From positions 62,001 through 126,000 of the forward strand of contig NZ_BBJT01000013.1 in assembly GCF_000739915.1 (NCBI RefSeq): DNA of 64,000 nt, given 5' to 3'. This DNA comes from Paenibacillus chitinolyticus NBRC 15660 (GTDB lineage: Bacteria > Bacillota > Bacilli > Paenibacillales > NBRC-103111). The notes beneath the pieces are model-generated. The model did not search any database, was not told where the DNA came from, and saw only the letters and a program-made list of their open reading frames with translations. The translations under genes were made by a program, and so were the position numbers. Shown in pieces: positions 27,368 through 36,411 of this stretch (position 1 is the first letter of the stretch; each line of letters begins with the position of its first letter).

Positions 27368-27381
27368 TGTAAACGTTCCCA
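27368..27381 (+). promoter_or_regulatory. cre site (CcpA) at the cstA promoter
   Basis: TGTAAACGTTCCCA matches 13 of 14 positions of the cre consensus TGWAANCGNTNWCA. It covers the expected transcription start, a repressing position. It fits catabolite repression of a carbon-starvation gene by CcpA with HPr-Ser-P; HPr is encoded at 33.4 kb. Confidence 0.7.
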
Positions 27382-27406
27382 TATTAACCAGTAAGGAGGC
27401 ATATTT

Positions 27407-29497
27407 ATGAAAATCGGATGGAAATCAATCTTGCTCTGGGGGGTGATTTCCATTGTCGGCGCGTTCGCTTTCGGGCTTGTCGCACTTAATCGCGGGGAAA
27501 CGATCAATGCCGCCTGGCTCGTCATCACAGCCGTGAGCTGCTATGCGGTCGCCTACCGGTTCTACAGCCGTTTTCTCGCCCGCAAAGTCTTCGTACTCGA
27601 CGACAACCGGAAAACACCCGCAGAGCTGAACAACGACGGCAAGGACTATGTGCCGACGAACAAATGGGTGCTGTTCGGGCACCATTTCGCGGCCATTGCC
27701 GGTGCGGGCCCTCTCGTAGGCCCCGTACTTGCCGCCCAGATGGGCTATTTGCCCGGTACGCTGTGGATTATTCTCGGCGTTATTCTGGGAGGCGCCGTCC
27801 AGGATTTCGTCATTCTTTTCGCTTCAACACGCAGAAACGGCAAATCGCTGGGCGATATGATCAAGGACGAGATCGGCAAAGTAACCGGTACGATCGCCAT
27901 GCTCGGCATTCTGGGCATTATGATCATTCTTCTCGCCGTGCTCGGGCTCGTCGTCGTCAAAGCGCTGATCGGCAGCCCGTGGGGCATGTTCACGATTGCC
28001 GCCACCATTCCGATCGCCCTCCTCATGGGCGTGTATATGCGCTACATACGGCCCGGCCGAGTCGGGGAAGCTTCCCTTATCGGCGTCGTTCTGCTGATTC
28101 TGTCCCTCATCGGGGGCAAATTCGTCGCCGAGAGCGCCGCTCTGGCCCCGCTTTTCTCCTTCAGCGGGGAAACCATCGCACTGATGATGATCGCCTACGG
28201 CTTTTTCGCTTCAGTCATGCCGGTCTGGCTGCTTCTGGCGCCCCGCGACTATCTCAGCACGTTCCTCAAAGTAGGAACGATCATCGGCCTCGCGCTCGGC
28301 ATTATTTTCGTTCTGCCGGATCTGTCCATGCCGGCCACGACCCGGTTCATCGACGGAACCGGTCCCGTCTTCGCCGGGAACTTGTTCCCGTTCCTGTTCA
28401 TCACTATCGCCTGCGGCTCCGTATCGGGCTTCCATGCGCTGATCTCCTCCGGGACGACGCCCAAAATGCTGGAGCGCGAATCCCACGCGCGTCCGATCGG
28501 CTACGGCGCGATGCTGGTCGAATCGTTCGTCGCCATCATGGCGCTGATCGCCGCCTGCATCATCACGCCCGGCACCTACTTCGCGATTAACTCGTCGGCG
28601 GCGGCCCTGGGGGGTACCGATGTGGCGACCGCGGCGGCAACCATCACGAACTGGGGCTTCACCATCACGCCCGAGCAGCTGACTACGCTGTCCAAGGATA
28701 TCGGCGAGAGTACCATCCTCTCGCGGACGGGCGGCGCGCCGACCTTCGCCATCGGCATGGCGCAAATCTTGTCCGGCGTGATCGGCGGCAAAACGATGAT
28801 GGCGTTCTGGTACCACTTCGCCATCCTGTTCGAAGCGTTGTTCATCTTGACGACGATCGACGCCGGTACCCGCGTGGGCCGTTTCCTCATCCAGGATCTG
28901 CTGGGTTATGCCAGCAAGTCACTGGGGGATACCCGGTCCACGGTCGGCAATCTGATCGCTACGGCCCTCTGCGTGGCGGGCTGGGGGTATTTCCTCTACC
29001 AAGGCGTTGTGGACCCTCTGGGGGGCATCAACTCCTTGTGGGCGCTCTTCGGCATCGCCAACCAGATGCTGGCCGGCATCGCGCTTGTGCTGGGGACGAC
29101 CATTTTGTTTAAAATGGGCAAAAAGGCGTACGCCTGGGTCACGCTTCTGCCCACAACGTGGCTGCTTATCGTGACCATGTCCGCCGGCTGGCAGAAGCTG
29201 TTCCACGAGAAAGCGAACATCGGCTTTCTTTCTCACGCCAAGCAGTTCCAGAGCGCGCTGGACAGCGGCAAAATCGTGGCCCCGGCCAAAACGGCCGCAC
29301 AGATGAAGCAGATCGTGATGAACGATTACATCGATGCGGCCTTGTGCGGATTTTTCATGATCGTGGTGCTGATCGTGTTTATCTCGGCCATCCGCGTCTG
29401 GCTGAAGGCGATTTCGAACAAACCGCTGGATCTATACGAAGCCCCGTATATCCCGCGCAGCGGGCAGGGCAGATCCGAGGCGACGAAATATGTTTAA
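27407..29497 (+). CDS. cstA: Carbon starvation protein A (pyruvate/peptide transporter family)
   Basis: The 696-residue polytopic membrane protein has the CstA signatures NKWVLFGHHFAAIAGAGPLVGP, RRNGKSLGDMIKDE, ISSGTTPKMLERESHARPIGYG and TIDAGTRVGRFLIQD. CstA proteins and the related BtsT take up pyruvate and possibly peptides under carbon limitation. AAGGAGG precedes the ATG. It overlaps its small partner gene by eight bases. Confidence 0.96.
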   Translation: MKIGWKSILLWGVISIVGAFAFGLVALNRGETINAAWLVITAVSCYAVAYRFYSRFLARKVFVLDDNRKTPAELNNDGKDYVPTNKWVLFGHHFAAIAGAGPLVGPVLAAQMGYLPGTLWIILGVILGGAVQDFVILFASTRRNGKSLGDMIKDEIGKVTGTIAMLGILGIMIILLAVLGLVVVKALIGSPWGMFTIAATIPIALLMGVYMRYIRPGRVGEASLIGVVLLILSLIGGKFVAESAALAPLFSFSGETIALMMIAYGFFASVMPVWLLLAPRDYLSTFLKVGTIIGLALGIIFVLPDLSMPATTRFIDGTGPVFAGNLFPFLFITIACGSVSGFHALISSGTTPKMLERESHARPIGYGAMLVESFVAIMALIAACIITPGTYFAINSSAAALGGTDVATAAATITNWGFTITPEQLTTLSKDIGESTILSRTGGAPTFAIGMAQILSGVIGGKTMMAFWYHFAILFEALFILTTIDAGTRVGRFLIQDLLGYASKSLGDTRSTVGNLIATALCVAGWGYFLYQGVVDPLGGINSLWALFGIANQMLAGIALVLGTTILFKMGKKAYAWVTLLPTTWLLIVTMSAGWQKLFHEKANIGFLSHAKQFQSALDSGKIVAPAKTAAQMKQIVMNDYIDAALCGFFMIVVLIVFISAIRVWLKAISNKPLDLYEAPYIPRSGQGRSEATKYV

Positions 29498-29693
29498 GCG
29501 CCTGAAACTCATCTGGAGCTACCGCAACCAGTTTATCCATCTGATGGTGGGCGTCCCCCACTACGAGACCTATGTGGCTCATATGAAAAGCGCCCACAAA
29601 GACCAGCCTGTCCTGAGCCGGGCGGAGTTTTTCCGGCAAGCCCAGGACAACCGCTACGACGCCAAGGACGGGAAAATCTCCCGCTGCTGCTAG
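29490..29693 (+). CDS. YbdD/YjiX-family small protein, CstA partner
   Basis: This 67-residue protein has the DUF466 motifs MVGVPHYETYVAHMKSAHKD and LSRAEFFRQAQDNRYDAK and ends in Cys-Cys. YbdD-type proteins are encoded next to CstA/BtsT in many genomes and are needed for or modulate pyruvate uptake. It overlaps cstA by eight bases. Confidence 0.92.
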   Translation: MFKRLKLIWSYRNQFIHLMVGVPHYETYVAHMKSAHKDQPVLSRAEFFRQAQDNRYDAKDGKISRCC

Positions 29694-29722
29694 GTGTTTG
29701 CGGTGGCACACCACGGTGGCAC

Positions 29723-29760
29723 AAAAAAAACCAGCAGGCCTTTACGGCCGCTGGTTTTTT
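29723..29760. terminator. Shared terminator, cstA operon and yitT-like gene
   Basis: AAAAAAACCAGC pairs with GCTGGTTTTTT enclosing AGGCC/GGCC, with A and T runs on both sides between convergent genes. Confidence 0.92.
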
Positions 29761-29799
29761 CATATTCCCGCGTTTGCAGGGAGAAGCTTTTGGCAAGGA

Positions 29800-30696
29800 T
29801 CAGTGGATATCCTTCTTCTTGAATTGTCCGCCCTTCACATCGTGAATGTTGCCGACGGCAATAAACGCGTTTTCGTCCCATTCTTCGACGATTGATTTCA
29901 GCTTCGCTTCTTCCAGACGCGTGATGACGGTGAAAATCACCTTCTTATCATCGCCGGTATAAGCGCCTTCCCCATGAAGGTAAGTCACGCCACGGCCCAG
30001 ACGCTGAGTCAGCGCATCGCCGATTTCTTTATATTTTTCACTGATGATCCATACGGATTTCGACTGATCGAGACCTTCGATCGTCACATCAATCATTTTC
30101 ATCGCAATGTAATACGCAATCAGGGAATACATCGCATGATCCCAACCGAACACGAACCCGGCGCTGCCGAGAATGAACAGGTTGATGAACAAAACGATTT
30201 CACCGACGGAAAACGGTGATTTTTTATTGATCAGAATAGCTACGATCTCCGTACCGTCAAGGGAACCGCCCGAACGGATAACGAGTCCGATCCCGACGCC
30301 GAGAATGACCCCGCCGAAAACCGCCGCCAGCAGCGGATCGATTGTGACAGCCGGTACCGGATGAAGAAGGGAAGTGCCGACTGACATTGCGATAACACCG
30401 AACAACGTCGAAATGGCGAAAGTTTTACCGATTTGTTTGTAACCCAGAAACAGAAAAGGAAGATTCAAAAGGGTTAAGAAAATACCGAGAGGGAGATGGA
30501 AGAAGTGGGACAGCATAATCGAAATACCGGTAATACCACCGTCGATAATATTGTTGGGAACGAGGAACACTTCCAAACCGATCGAAAATAAAGCTGCACC
30601 TAACGAAATAAATACGATTCGTTGCAGAAGCTTTGCCGCAGTAGCCGTACGTTTACCTGGTTTTTCGCCTTGAAAAGTCGATTTTTCTACACTCAA
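29800..30696 (-). CDS. YitT-family membrane protein (DUF161/DUF2179)
   Basis: The 298-residue protein has a polar N-terminus, five or six membrane segments with LEVFLVPNNIIDGGITGISIMLSH and RSGGSLDGTEIVAILINKK (the YitT signatures), and a C-terminal cytoplasmic DUF2179 domain from about residue 235 (GRGVTYLHGEGAYTGDDKKV). DUF2179 resembles a small-ligand or PII-like domain. The transport substrate and function of the family are unknown. The start lies about 110 bases after an extended -10 box, with a hairpin plus T-run in between. Confidence 0.88.
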   Translation of the reverse strand: MSVEKSTFQGEKPGKRTATAAKLLQRIVFISLGAALFSIGLEVFLVPNNIIDGGITGISIMLSHFFHLPLGIFLTLLNLPFLFLGYKQIGKTFAISTLFGVIAMSVGTSLLHPVPAVTIDPLLAAVFGGVILGVGIGLVIRSGGSLDGTEIVAILINKKSPFSVGEIVLFINLFILGSAGFVFGWDHAMYSLIAYYIAMKMIDVTIEGLDQSKSVWIISEKYKEIGDALTQRLGRGVTYLHGEGAYTGDDKKVIFTVITRLEEAKLKSIVEEWDENAFIAVGNIHDVKGGQFKKKDIH

Positions 30697-30744
30697 TGGC
30701 CGACACCCCTTTTATTTGTATGTATCTAAAGTCTGCCTTAATCC

Positions 30745-30773
30745 GAAAAAGGAGCCTGTTTGCAACAGACTCC
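30745..30773 (-). terminator. Terminator-like hairpin in the yitT-like leader
   Basis: On the minus strand GGAGTCTGTT pairs with AACAGGCTCC (one wobble) and is followed by TTTTT. It lies between the -10 box and the YitT start, the position of an attenuator. Confidence 0.7.
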
Positions 30774-30809
30774 ATAACAGCCACCGGCAAACAAACATCG
30801 AATACATGT

Positions 30810-30815
30810 ATTATA
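30810..30815 (-). promoter_or_regulatory. Extended -10 box of the yitT-like gene
   Basis: ATATGGTATAAT on the minus strand contains TGG before TATAAT, an extended -10 element. The -35 region is weak. Confidence 0.5.
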
Positions 30816-31039
30816 CCATATTATTCGCCTAGGATCACTGAATTTACCGAAATACGGTCAAAAACGGCGATCGGCATTCTTGACAAGCCTTGCGGGAGTC
30901 TAATCGAAGCCCCTCCTTAGAAGGAAAACACGGCACAGGACGCCTCTCTTTGAATCTGCCTCCGGCTGCAAACTCTCGCCACAAGCGGCTTCTATCAGCC
31001 GTCAAGCCAGTTCAAGCTTCGCTTAGTTTTCCCGCGGTT

Positions 31040-31429
31040 TCAGCTTTCATTCCAGTCCGAACCACCGTGCTGCAGGATGTGCTGCTGCATTTTTTTGCTT
31101 AAACTGCCGCGGACCAGCATATAGGAAACGTCCACCATATCCATGATTTCCTGTGGGTCCAGGCTTCCGTCCAGCCGGACGGTATTCCAGTGGCGTTTGT
31201 TCATGTGATAACCGGGCTTTACGGCCTCCGGGTACTGCATACGCAGCAGCTCCGCTTCCTCCGGCGGACATTTTAGCGTTACACTTCCCTCACCCGGAGC
31301 CGCTCCCGAAGGCAGCAGAGCGAACATTTTGCCTCCTACGCGGAGCACATCGGTCTCATTGTCGAAGGGACGGTCCGCGGCAGCCCCCGGTTTGGATAAA
31401 GCGTATTCCATAATCTCAGTTGTATTCAT
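31040..31429 (-). CDS. MmcQ/YjbR-family protein
   Basis: The 129-residue protein has the YjbR pattern: an N-terminal helix with EIMEYALSKPGAAADRPFD, then VLRVGGKMFALLPSG, ALKCPPEEAELLR-like strand and PGYHMNKRHWNTVRLDG. The fold is a compact CyaY-like/DNA-binding-annotated domain; its cellular function is not established. The ATG at 31429 is chosen because AAAGGGG lies upstream; a longer in-frame ORF has no such site. Confidence 0.85.
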   Translation of the reverse strand: MNTTEIMEYALSKPGAAADRPFDNETDVLRVGGKMFALLPSGAAPGEGSVTLKCPPEEAELLRMQYPEAVKPGYHMNKRHWNTVRLDGSLDPQEIMDMVDVSYMLVRGSLSKKMQQHILQHGGSDWNES

Positions 31430-31506
31430 GGCAGAAATGCCCCTTTCACGATAAAAGTTTTGTCTAACACCGGATTCGCTTCGTAAAGCGGAATTCCTTT
31501 TCGGCC

Positions 31507-31569
31507 AAAAAAAGAACACCCCTCGTCCGCCTCAGGCCTATGCCTTTCGACTTGTCAGGGGTGTTCTTG
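31507..31569 (-). terminator. Terminator of the ptsGHI operon
   Basis: On the minus strand AGAACACCCCT pairs perfectly with AGGGGTGTTCT and runs into T7, about 80 bases after the ptsI stop. Confidence 0.88.
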
Positions 31570-31649
31570 CCGTTGACTTTCAACCTATCCTTACGGAGAT
31601 AGTTCAAAAGCAGGCGTTTTTATAAGTTATCCAACTGCCAATCTATGTT

Positions 31650-33368
31650 TTACGCTCTCGGCTGGTGCCCGTTTACGAGCGCCACGACTTCTTCCGCCGT
31701 CGACAGCTCGATCGCGCGGGCGGCGAGCTGCCGCATCTCCGACAGGGAGAGCTTCACAATCTGGCTGCGCGCAGGCAGAATGGAAGTGGCGCTCATGCTG
31801 AACTCGTCGAGACCGAGTCCGAGCAGCAGCGGAATCGCGGTCGTATCTCCCGCCATCTCGCCGCACATACCGGCCCATTTGCCTTCGCGGTGTGCCGCGT
31901 CGATCACCATCTTAACCAGGCGCAGAATGGCCGGATTGTAGGGCTGATACAGATAAGAGACGCGCTCGTTCATCCGGTCGGCCGCCATCGTATATTGAAT
32001 GAGGTCATTAGTACCGATACTGAAGAAGTCCACTTCTTTGGCAAACTGGTCGGCCATAACAGCCGTCGACGGGATTTCCACCATGATACCGAGCTGAATC
32101 TCGTCGGATGCCGGCGTTCCTTCCGCCGCAAGTTTCGCCTTCTCTTCGAGAAGAAGCGCCTTTGCCTGACGGAACTCGTCCAGCGTAGCGATCATCGGGA
32201 ACATGATCCGAAGCGAGCCGTGCACGCTGGCACGCAGCAGGGCGCGCAGCTGGGTGCGGAAGATATCCTCGCGCTCCAGACACAGGCGGATCGCCCGGAA
32301 GCCGAGGAACGGGTTCATCTCCTTCGGAAGCTGCAGGTAAGGCAGCTCCTTGTCGCCGCCGATGTCGAGCGTACGGACCACGACCGGCTTGCCCTCCATT
32401 TTCTCGAGGACCGCCTTGTAGGCCTTGTACTGCTCCTCCTCGGTCGGCAGCTGATCGCGCCCCATGTACAGGAATTCGGTCCGGTACAGGCCGACAGCCT
32501 CGCCGCCGTTCTCCAGCACGCCTGCCACGTCGGCAGGTGTGCCGATGTTCGCCGCAAGTTCGACATGGTGACCGTCCGGAGTCACCGTCGGCTCGTTGCG
32601 CAGCTTGGCCCATTCGGCACGCTGCTCCGCGTAGCGCTGCTGCTTCGCGCGGTATTCTTCGACCACCGCGGGCTCCGGATTGATCAGAACGTCGCCGTCC
32701 AATCCGTCCACAATCAGCAGGTCTCCGTCCTTGACAAGATCCAGCACGTTCTTCGTCCCGACGACGGCCGGGATTTCAAGCGAGCGCGCCATGATCGCGG
32801 AATGGGACGTGCGCCCGCCGATGTTGGTCGTAAAGCCTTTCACGTACGTGCGGTTAAGCTGGGCCGTATCGGACGGAGTCAAATCCTCCGCCACGACAAC
32901 CGTCTCCTCCGAGATTGAAGACGGGCTCACGAATTTGACGCCGAGCAGATGAGCGAGCACCCGCTTCGTCACATCGCGCATATCCGCCGCACGTTCCTTA
33001 AGATAGTCGCTGTTCATGTTCTCGAACATTTCGACAAACGTCATCGCAACTTCGTTCATCGCAAATTCCGCGTTAACCTTCTCGTCGCGGATTTTCGTTT
33101 TCACCGGATCGACCAGCTCGGGATCACCGAGCACAAGCAGGTGAGATTCGAATATCTCCGCTTTCTCTTCTCCCATCTCCCGGAGCGTCTGTTCCTTGAT
33201 AGCCTCGAGCTCGGCGCTGGATTTCTCCAGAGCCTGCTCGAATTTGGCAACCTCGGCTTCCGTATCCTCCACGGTTTTGCGGACGACGGTCAAGTCGGGG
33301 TGTTCCAGACGGAACGCCCGGGCGATGGCAATTCCCGCCGAAGCGGCAATGCCACGTATATTAGCCAT
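31650..33368 (-). CDS. ptsI: Phosphoenolpyruvate-protein phosphotransferase, enzyme I
   Basis: The 572-residue enzyme I takes phosphate from PEP onto a histidine and passes it to HPr. The active-site His is in [13 protein letters not shown] near residue 189. The PEP-binding TIM barrel follows with [42 protein letters not shown] and MCGEMAGD. The start overlaps the ptsH stop by eight bases, so translation is coupled. Length is normal. Confidence 0.98.
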   Translation of the reverse strand: MANIRGIAASAGIAIARAFRLEHPDLTVVRKTVEDTEAEVAKFEQALEKSSAELEAIKEQTLREMGEEKAEIFESHLLVLGDPELVDPVKTKIRDEKVNAEFAMNEVAMTFVEMFENMNSDYLKERAADMRDVTKRVLAHLLGVKFVSPSSISEETVVVAEDLTPSDTAQLNRTYVKGFTTNIGGRTSHSAIMARSLEIPAVVGTKNVLDLVKDGDLLIVDGLDGDVLINPEPAVVEEYRAKQQRYAEQRAEWAKLRNEPTVTPDGHHVELAANIGTPADVAGVLENGGEAVGLYRTEFLYMGRDQLPTEEEQYKAYKAVLEKMEGKPVVVRTLDIGGDKELPYLQLPKEMNPFLGFRAIRLCLEREDIFRTQLRALLRASVHGSLRIMFPMIATLDEFRQAKALLLEEKAKLAAEGTPASDEIQLGIMVEIPSTAVMADQFAKEVDFFSIGTNDLIQYTMAADRMNERVSYLYQPYNPAILRLVKMVIDAAHREGKWAGMCGEMAGDTTAIPLLLGLGLDEFSMSATSILPARSQIVKLSLSEMRQLAARAIELSTAEEVVALVNGHQPRA

Positions 33369-33633
33369 GAAGCTCGCCCAGCCCTTCTTTAGTCATAATT
33401 GCTTCCAAAGCCGCGATCGCTTCCGCCGCATCTTCACCTTCTGCGGAGAAAGTAATTACATCGTTTTCTTCCAGCCCAAGGGAAAGCACGCCCAGAATCG
33501 ATTTCATCGTCACTTTCTTGCCTTTGCTCTCGGCGAATACGTCCGCTTTAAATTTATTGGATGTGTTGACAAGTGCTGTAGCCGGACGTGCGTGAATTCC
33601 TGTATCACTGGTCACTTTAAATGTTTTTTGCAT
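33361..33633 (-). CDS. ptsH: Phosphocarrier protein HPr
   Basis: The 90-residue HPr has the enzyme I site GIHARPA (His14, equal to His15 of the usual numbering) and the regulatory site [12 protein letters not shown] (Ser45, equal to Ser46). Presence of the serine site means HPr kinase and CcpA-linked catabolite repression are expected, in line with the cre site at cstA. AGTGGAGATG provides the ribosome binding site. Confidence 0.98.
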   Translation of the reverse strand: MQKTFKVTSDTGIHARPATALVNTSNKFKADVFAESKGKKVTMKSILGVLSLGLEENDVITFSAEGEDAAEAIAALEAIMTKEGLGELHG

Positions 33634-33729
33634 AATTGGTCATCTCCACTCAATAATTTAGTTGCTTCCTCTATCTTAACCGAAAAAGAGGGGGTTAGAA
33701 AAACACGGCCCTTCCTCCCCCGCACCTCT

Positions 33730-35799
33730 TTACTTAATCGTAATAATGTTTTTGTCGCCCGATTTAACGTCGCCCTGTTTATTCAAACGAATTTCAGTGC
33801 CTTCCGGCAGGTTCGTAAAAATAACCGGTGAGATGATGGAAGGAGCATGCTCTTTCACATAATCCAGGTCGACTTTCATGATCGGCTGGCCGGCTTCCAC
33901 GATATCCCCTTCGGAAACGAGCACTTCAAAGCCTTGTCCTTTCAGTTTTACCGTGTTGACGCCGATATGAACCAGCAGTTCTTTACCCGCGTCGGACTGG
34001 ATGCCGATGGCATGCTTACTCGGAAATACGTTGAAAATTTTGCCGTTCACCGGAGATACGATCGTCCCGTTTTTCGGCAGGATAGCAAACCCGTCGCCCG
34101 TCATTTTCTGGGAAAAGACTTCGTCCGGAACGAGCGTGATATCCATCAGTTCGCCGTCAGCCGGAGCTACGATCGCTTCTTCTTTCATCAGCTCGCTGCC
34201 GCCCGTATCGGGAGATTCCACAACCGGCACGCTCGCCGTGGAAGGAATGCGCCCCGCCATAACGTCTTGAATCTGATTTTTCAAGGAATCGGAACGGGTA
34301 CCGAAAATAGCTTGTACATTGTTGCCGACTTCAAGAACGCCCGAAGCGCCCAGTTTTTTGAGACGCTCTTTATCCACGACGCCCTTGTCTTTCACCTGAA
34401 CACGCAGCCGCGTGATACAAGCGTCAAGGTTCGAAATGTTCGGCGCGCCGCCCAGTGCCGCGAGAATGCTGCTCGGCAGGTCGCCCGTACCGGCGGCATT
34501 GCTTGCGCCGCTGACGGGAGCATCGTCCGTATCGGCTTCCGTTTGCACTTCTTCGCGTCCAGGCGTTCTCAGATTGAACTTGGTAATCGCGAAGCGGAAC
34601 ACCACATAGTAGATGACCGCGAAAACAAGGCCGACCAGAATCGCGAGCCACCATGGCGTACGGTTCGGCAGGACACCGAGCAGCAGGAAGTCGATCGAGC
34701 CGCCGGAGAACGTAAAGCCGAGCTTAACATCGAGCAGAGTCATAATCGCGAAGGACAGACCTGCGAGCAGGGCATGGAAAACGTAGAGAACAGGTGCCAC
34801 GAACAAGAAGGAGAACTCGATCGGCTCCGTAATCCCCGTAAGGAAAGCCGTCAAAGCCGCGGAGCCCATAATACCGGCAACCAGCTTTTTGTTCTCGGGA
34901 CGTGCCGTATGGTAAATGGCCAGACACGCGGCCGGCAGACCGAACATCATGAACGGGAAGTTACCGCTCATAAACGTACCGGCCGTAAGCGGTACTCCGT
35001 CTTTCAACTGAGCGAAGAAAATTTTCATATCTCCGCGCACCAGAACGCCCGATTTATCAATATATTCACCGAACTCGTACCAGAACGGCGCATTCCAGAT
35101 GTGATGCAGACCGAACGGAATGAGAGAGCGGACACCGACCCCGAACAAGAAGGAAGCCAGAACCGGATTCGCATCGAGCACGGAACGGGAGAATGTGCTC
35201 AGTCCTTGCTGTACCGGAGGCCAGATAAAGATCAGGATAAGCCCGGTCAGCAGCGCGGCAAGGGAGGTAATGATCGGAACGAACCGCTTGCCCGCAAAAA
35301 AGCCGAGGTACGACGGAAGTTCGATTTTATGATACCTCTTGTAAAGGAGCGCCGCTATGACACCCATGATAATCCCGCCGAAAACGCCCGTTTGCAGGGT
35401 CGGTATACCCAGCACGCTCGCGTAAGAAGGATCTTTCAGCGTCAGCGAGAAAGGGGTTACACCCGCCAGAACGCCCATAGTCACGTTCATAATCAAGTAA
35501 CCGATCGTGGCTGCGATACCGGCAACGCCGTCTCCGCCCGCCAGACCGATCGCTACCCCGATTGCGAAAAGCAATGCCAGGTTCGCGAAAATAATGTCGC
35601 CTGCGCTCGACATGAGGTGAGCCGCAACCTGAAACCCGTTTCCGCTGAGGAAAGGCATAAGCTCAATCGTATCCGGGTTTTGCATGGCCGAACCGAACGC
35701 CAGCAGAAGGCCCGCGGCAGGAAGAATGGAAACCGGAAGCATGAGCGCCTTACCTACTTGCTGGAGCGCGCCGAAAACGCCTTTTAACATGTGCTTCAC
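33730..35799 (-). CDS. ptsG: PTS glucose transporter EIICBA
   Basis: The 689-residue transporter-phosphotransferase has an EIIC membrane domain (about residues 1-405, with GLHHIWNAPFWYEFG and GITEPIEFSFLF), an EIIB domain with the phospho-cysteine in LDACITRLR (near 458), and an EIIA domain with the phospho-histidine in LLVHIGVNTVKL (near 620). It imports and phosphorylates glucose. Its leader has a RAT and terminator for GlcT control. It is the first gene of ptsG-ptsH-ptsI. Confidence 0.97.
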   Translation of the reverse strand: MKHMLKGVFGALQQVGKALMLPVSILPAAGLLLAFGSAMQNPDTIELMPFLSGNGFQVAAHLMSSAGDIIFANLALLFAIGVAIGLAGGDGVAGIAATIGYLIMNVTMGVLAGVTPFSLTLKDPSYASVLGIPTLQTGVFGGIIMGVIAALLYKRYHKIELPSYLGFFAGKRFVPIITSLAALLTGLILIFIWPPVQQGLSTFSRSVLDANPVLASFLFGVGVRSLIPFGLHHIWNAPFWYEFGEYIDKSGVLVRGDMKIFFAQLKDGVPLTAGTFMSGNFPFMMFGLPAACLAIYHTARPENKKLVAGIMGSAALTAFLTGITEPIEFSFLFVAPVLYVFHALLAGLSFAIMTLLDVKLGFTFSGGSIDFLLLGVLPNRTPWWLAILVGLVFAVIYYVVFRFAITKFNLRTPGREEVQTEADTDDAPVSGASNAAGTGDLPSSILAALGGAPNISNLDACITRLRVQVKDKGVVDKERLKKLGASGVLEVGNNVQAIFGTRSDSLKNQIQDVMAGRIPSTASVPVVESPDTGGSELMKEEAIVAPADGELMDITLVPDEVFSQKMTGDGFAILPKNGTIVSPVNGKIFNVFPSKHAIGIQSDAGKELLVHIGVNTVKLKGQGFEVLVSEGDIVEAGQPIMKVDLDYVKEHAPSIISPVIFTNLPEGTEIRLNKQGDVKSGDKNIITIK

Positions 35800-35860
35800 T
35801 TCCTTTATCTGGTCATAGTGTCTATGGATTATTCAACCCCACAGGCAAGGCCGAAACAGC

Positions 35861-35965
35861 AAAAAAGGCATAAGCAATCAAGGAATGCCGGAAATAGCTG
35901 CCGGATAAGGGTTAATATAACCCAACTCGGAGCGTTTCCATTCATTCTCTTTCTTGCTCATGCCT
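35861..35965 (-). terminator. ptsG leader terminator, overlaps the RAT
   Basis: The 3' arm TTGCTTATGCC (35877-35867) followed by T6 complements GGCATGAGCAA inside the RAT (35964-35954) with one wobble or mismatch. Forming the RAT hairpin would sequester the 5' arm and prevent termination. The long loop contains a small GGGTTATATTAACCC hairpin. Confidence 0.85.
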
Positions 35966-35982
35966 GATCGTATCAGTCACAC
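35954..35982 (-). promoter_or_regulatory. Ribonucleic antiterminator (RAT) for GlcT
   Basis: On the minus strand GTGTGACTGATACGATCAGG followed by CATGAGCAA closely resembles the ptsG RAT of Bacillus. GlcT bound here lets transcription enter ptsGHI when glucose is present. The matching antiterminator gene is at 42521-43402. Confidence 0.92.
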
Positions 35983-36024
35983 GCGCATATCGCCTGTTCA
36001 GTTGTATAATACCTAAGCTCCGTC

Positions 36025-36053
36025 ATTATAGCATGACCAATCTCAACAGACAA
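36025..36053 (-). promoter_or_regulatory. Sigma-A promoter of ptsGHI
   Basis: TTGTCT (36053-36048), 17 bases, TATAAT (36030-36025) on the minus strand. The transcript begins about 35 bases before the RAT. Confidence 0.82.
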
Positions 36054-36080
36054 TACCATTTTTCACACTTTCATCCCGTC

Positions 36081-36111
36081 AAAAAGGAGACCTCCCGAAC
36101 GGGAAATCTCC
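36081..36111 (-). terminator. Terminator of the sulfonate-type operon 2
   Basis: GGAGATTTCCCG pairs with CGGGAGGTCTCC (one mismatch or wobble) and runs into T5 on the minus strand. It lies about 300 bases after the ferredoxin stop and immediately before the ptsG promoter. Confidence 0.8.
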
Positions 36112-36183
36112 GGTTATAAAACGGAAGTGGGTGCGTTCCGGGAAAGGAACGTCGCCCCTTCCAAAGGGGATATCGGTCTATAA

Positions 36184-36238
36184 GATGCCTGCAAGATACT
36201 TGCAAGATACTTGCAAGATATCTGCAAAATATCTGAAA
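36184..36238. repeat. 11-base tandem repeat, five copies
   Basis: Five consecutive 11-base units: GATGCCTGCAA, GATACTTGCAA twice, GATATCTGCAA and AATATCTGAAA. Units diverge outward, with the central pair identical. Lies in the 3' untranslated region of operon 2. Confidence 0.9.
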
Positions 36239-36300
36239 GGCAGCTGCTAAATTCGTCTGTGGAAGATAACTGCCGCAATAGCAGAAGCGGGGGGCTTTTC

Positions 36301-36360
36301 GGATCGGTCGGATCGGTCGGATCGGTCAGGTCGGTAAGATCGGTAAGATCGGTAAGATCG
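36301..36360. repeat. 9-base tandem repeat, about 6.7 copies
   Basis: Nine-base units read GGATCGGTC three times, AGGTCGGTA, AGATCGGTA twice and a partial AGATCG. The period differs from the 11-base array 62 bases away. In-phase purine-pyrimidine TCGGT cores suggest slippage growth. Confidence 0.92.
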
Positions 36361-36411
36361 TCTGTCCGAGAACTGCCCTAAGACGGCTCGGCGGATTCGG
36401 GCGGCACACGC

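Larger units (their letters stand above)
26624..27406. other. 783-base regulatory region between kdp and cstA
   Basis: The gene-free region holds, reading on the minus strand, a promoter (27172-27200), two c-di-AMP riboswitches with terminators, and on the plus strand the cstA promoter and cre site. Between 27201 and 27340 I see no further named element. Confidence 0.85.
30697..31039. other. 343-base intergenic upstream of the yitT-like gene
   Basis: It contains the promoter -10 (30810-30815) and leader hairpin (30745-30773) of the YitT gene. The remaining stretch from about 30880 to 31039, downstream of the YjbR stop codon, shows no hairpin with a T-run and no supported ORF. Confidence 0.6.
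35800..36411. other. 612-base intergenic: ptsG control region and repeat-rich 3' region
   Basis: It contains the ptsG leader with RAT/terminator and promoter (35861-36053), the terminator of the flavoprotein operon (36081-36111), and about 300 bases downstream of the ferredoxin gene that include two different tandem repeats (36184-36238, 36301-36360). No ORF is supported. Confidence 0.8.

Noticed and set aside
33847-35787. 646-residue ORF antisense to ptsG
   Set aside because: Shadow of ptsG for the same reasons.
35900-35945. cre site in the ptsG leader
   Set aside because: TGGAAACGCTCCGA has the CG core but misses at several conserved positions, so I do not call it.
36301-36360. CRISPR-like array
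   Set aside because: The 9-base units are contiguous with no spacers and no cas genes are nearby.
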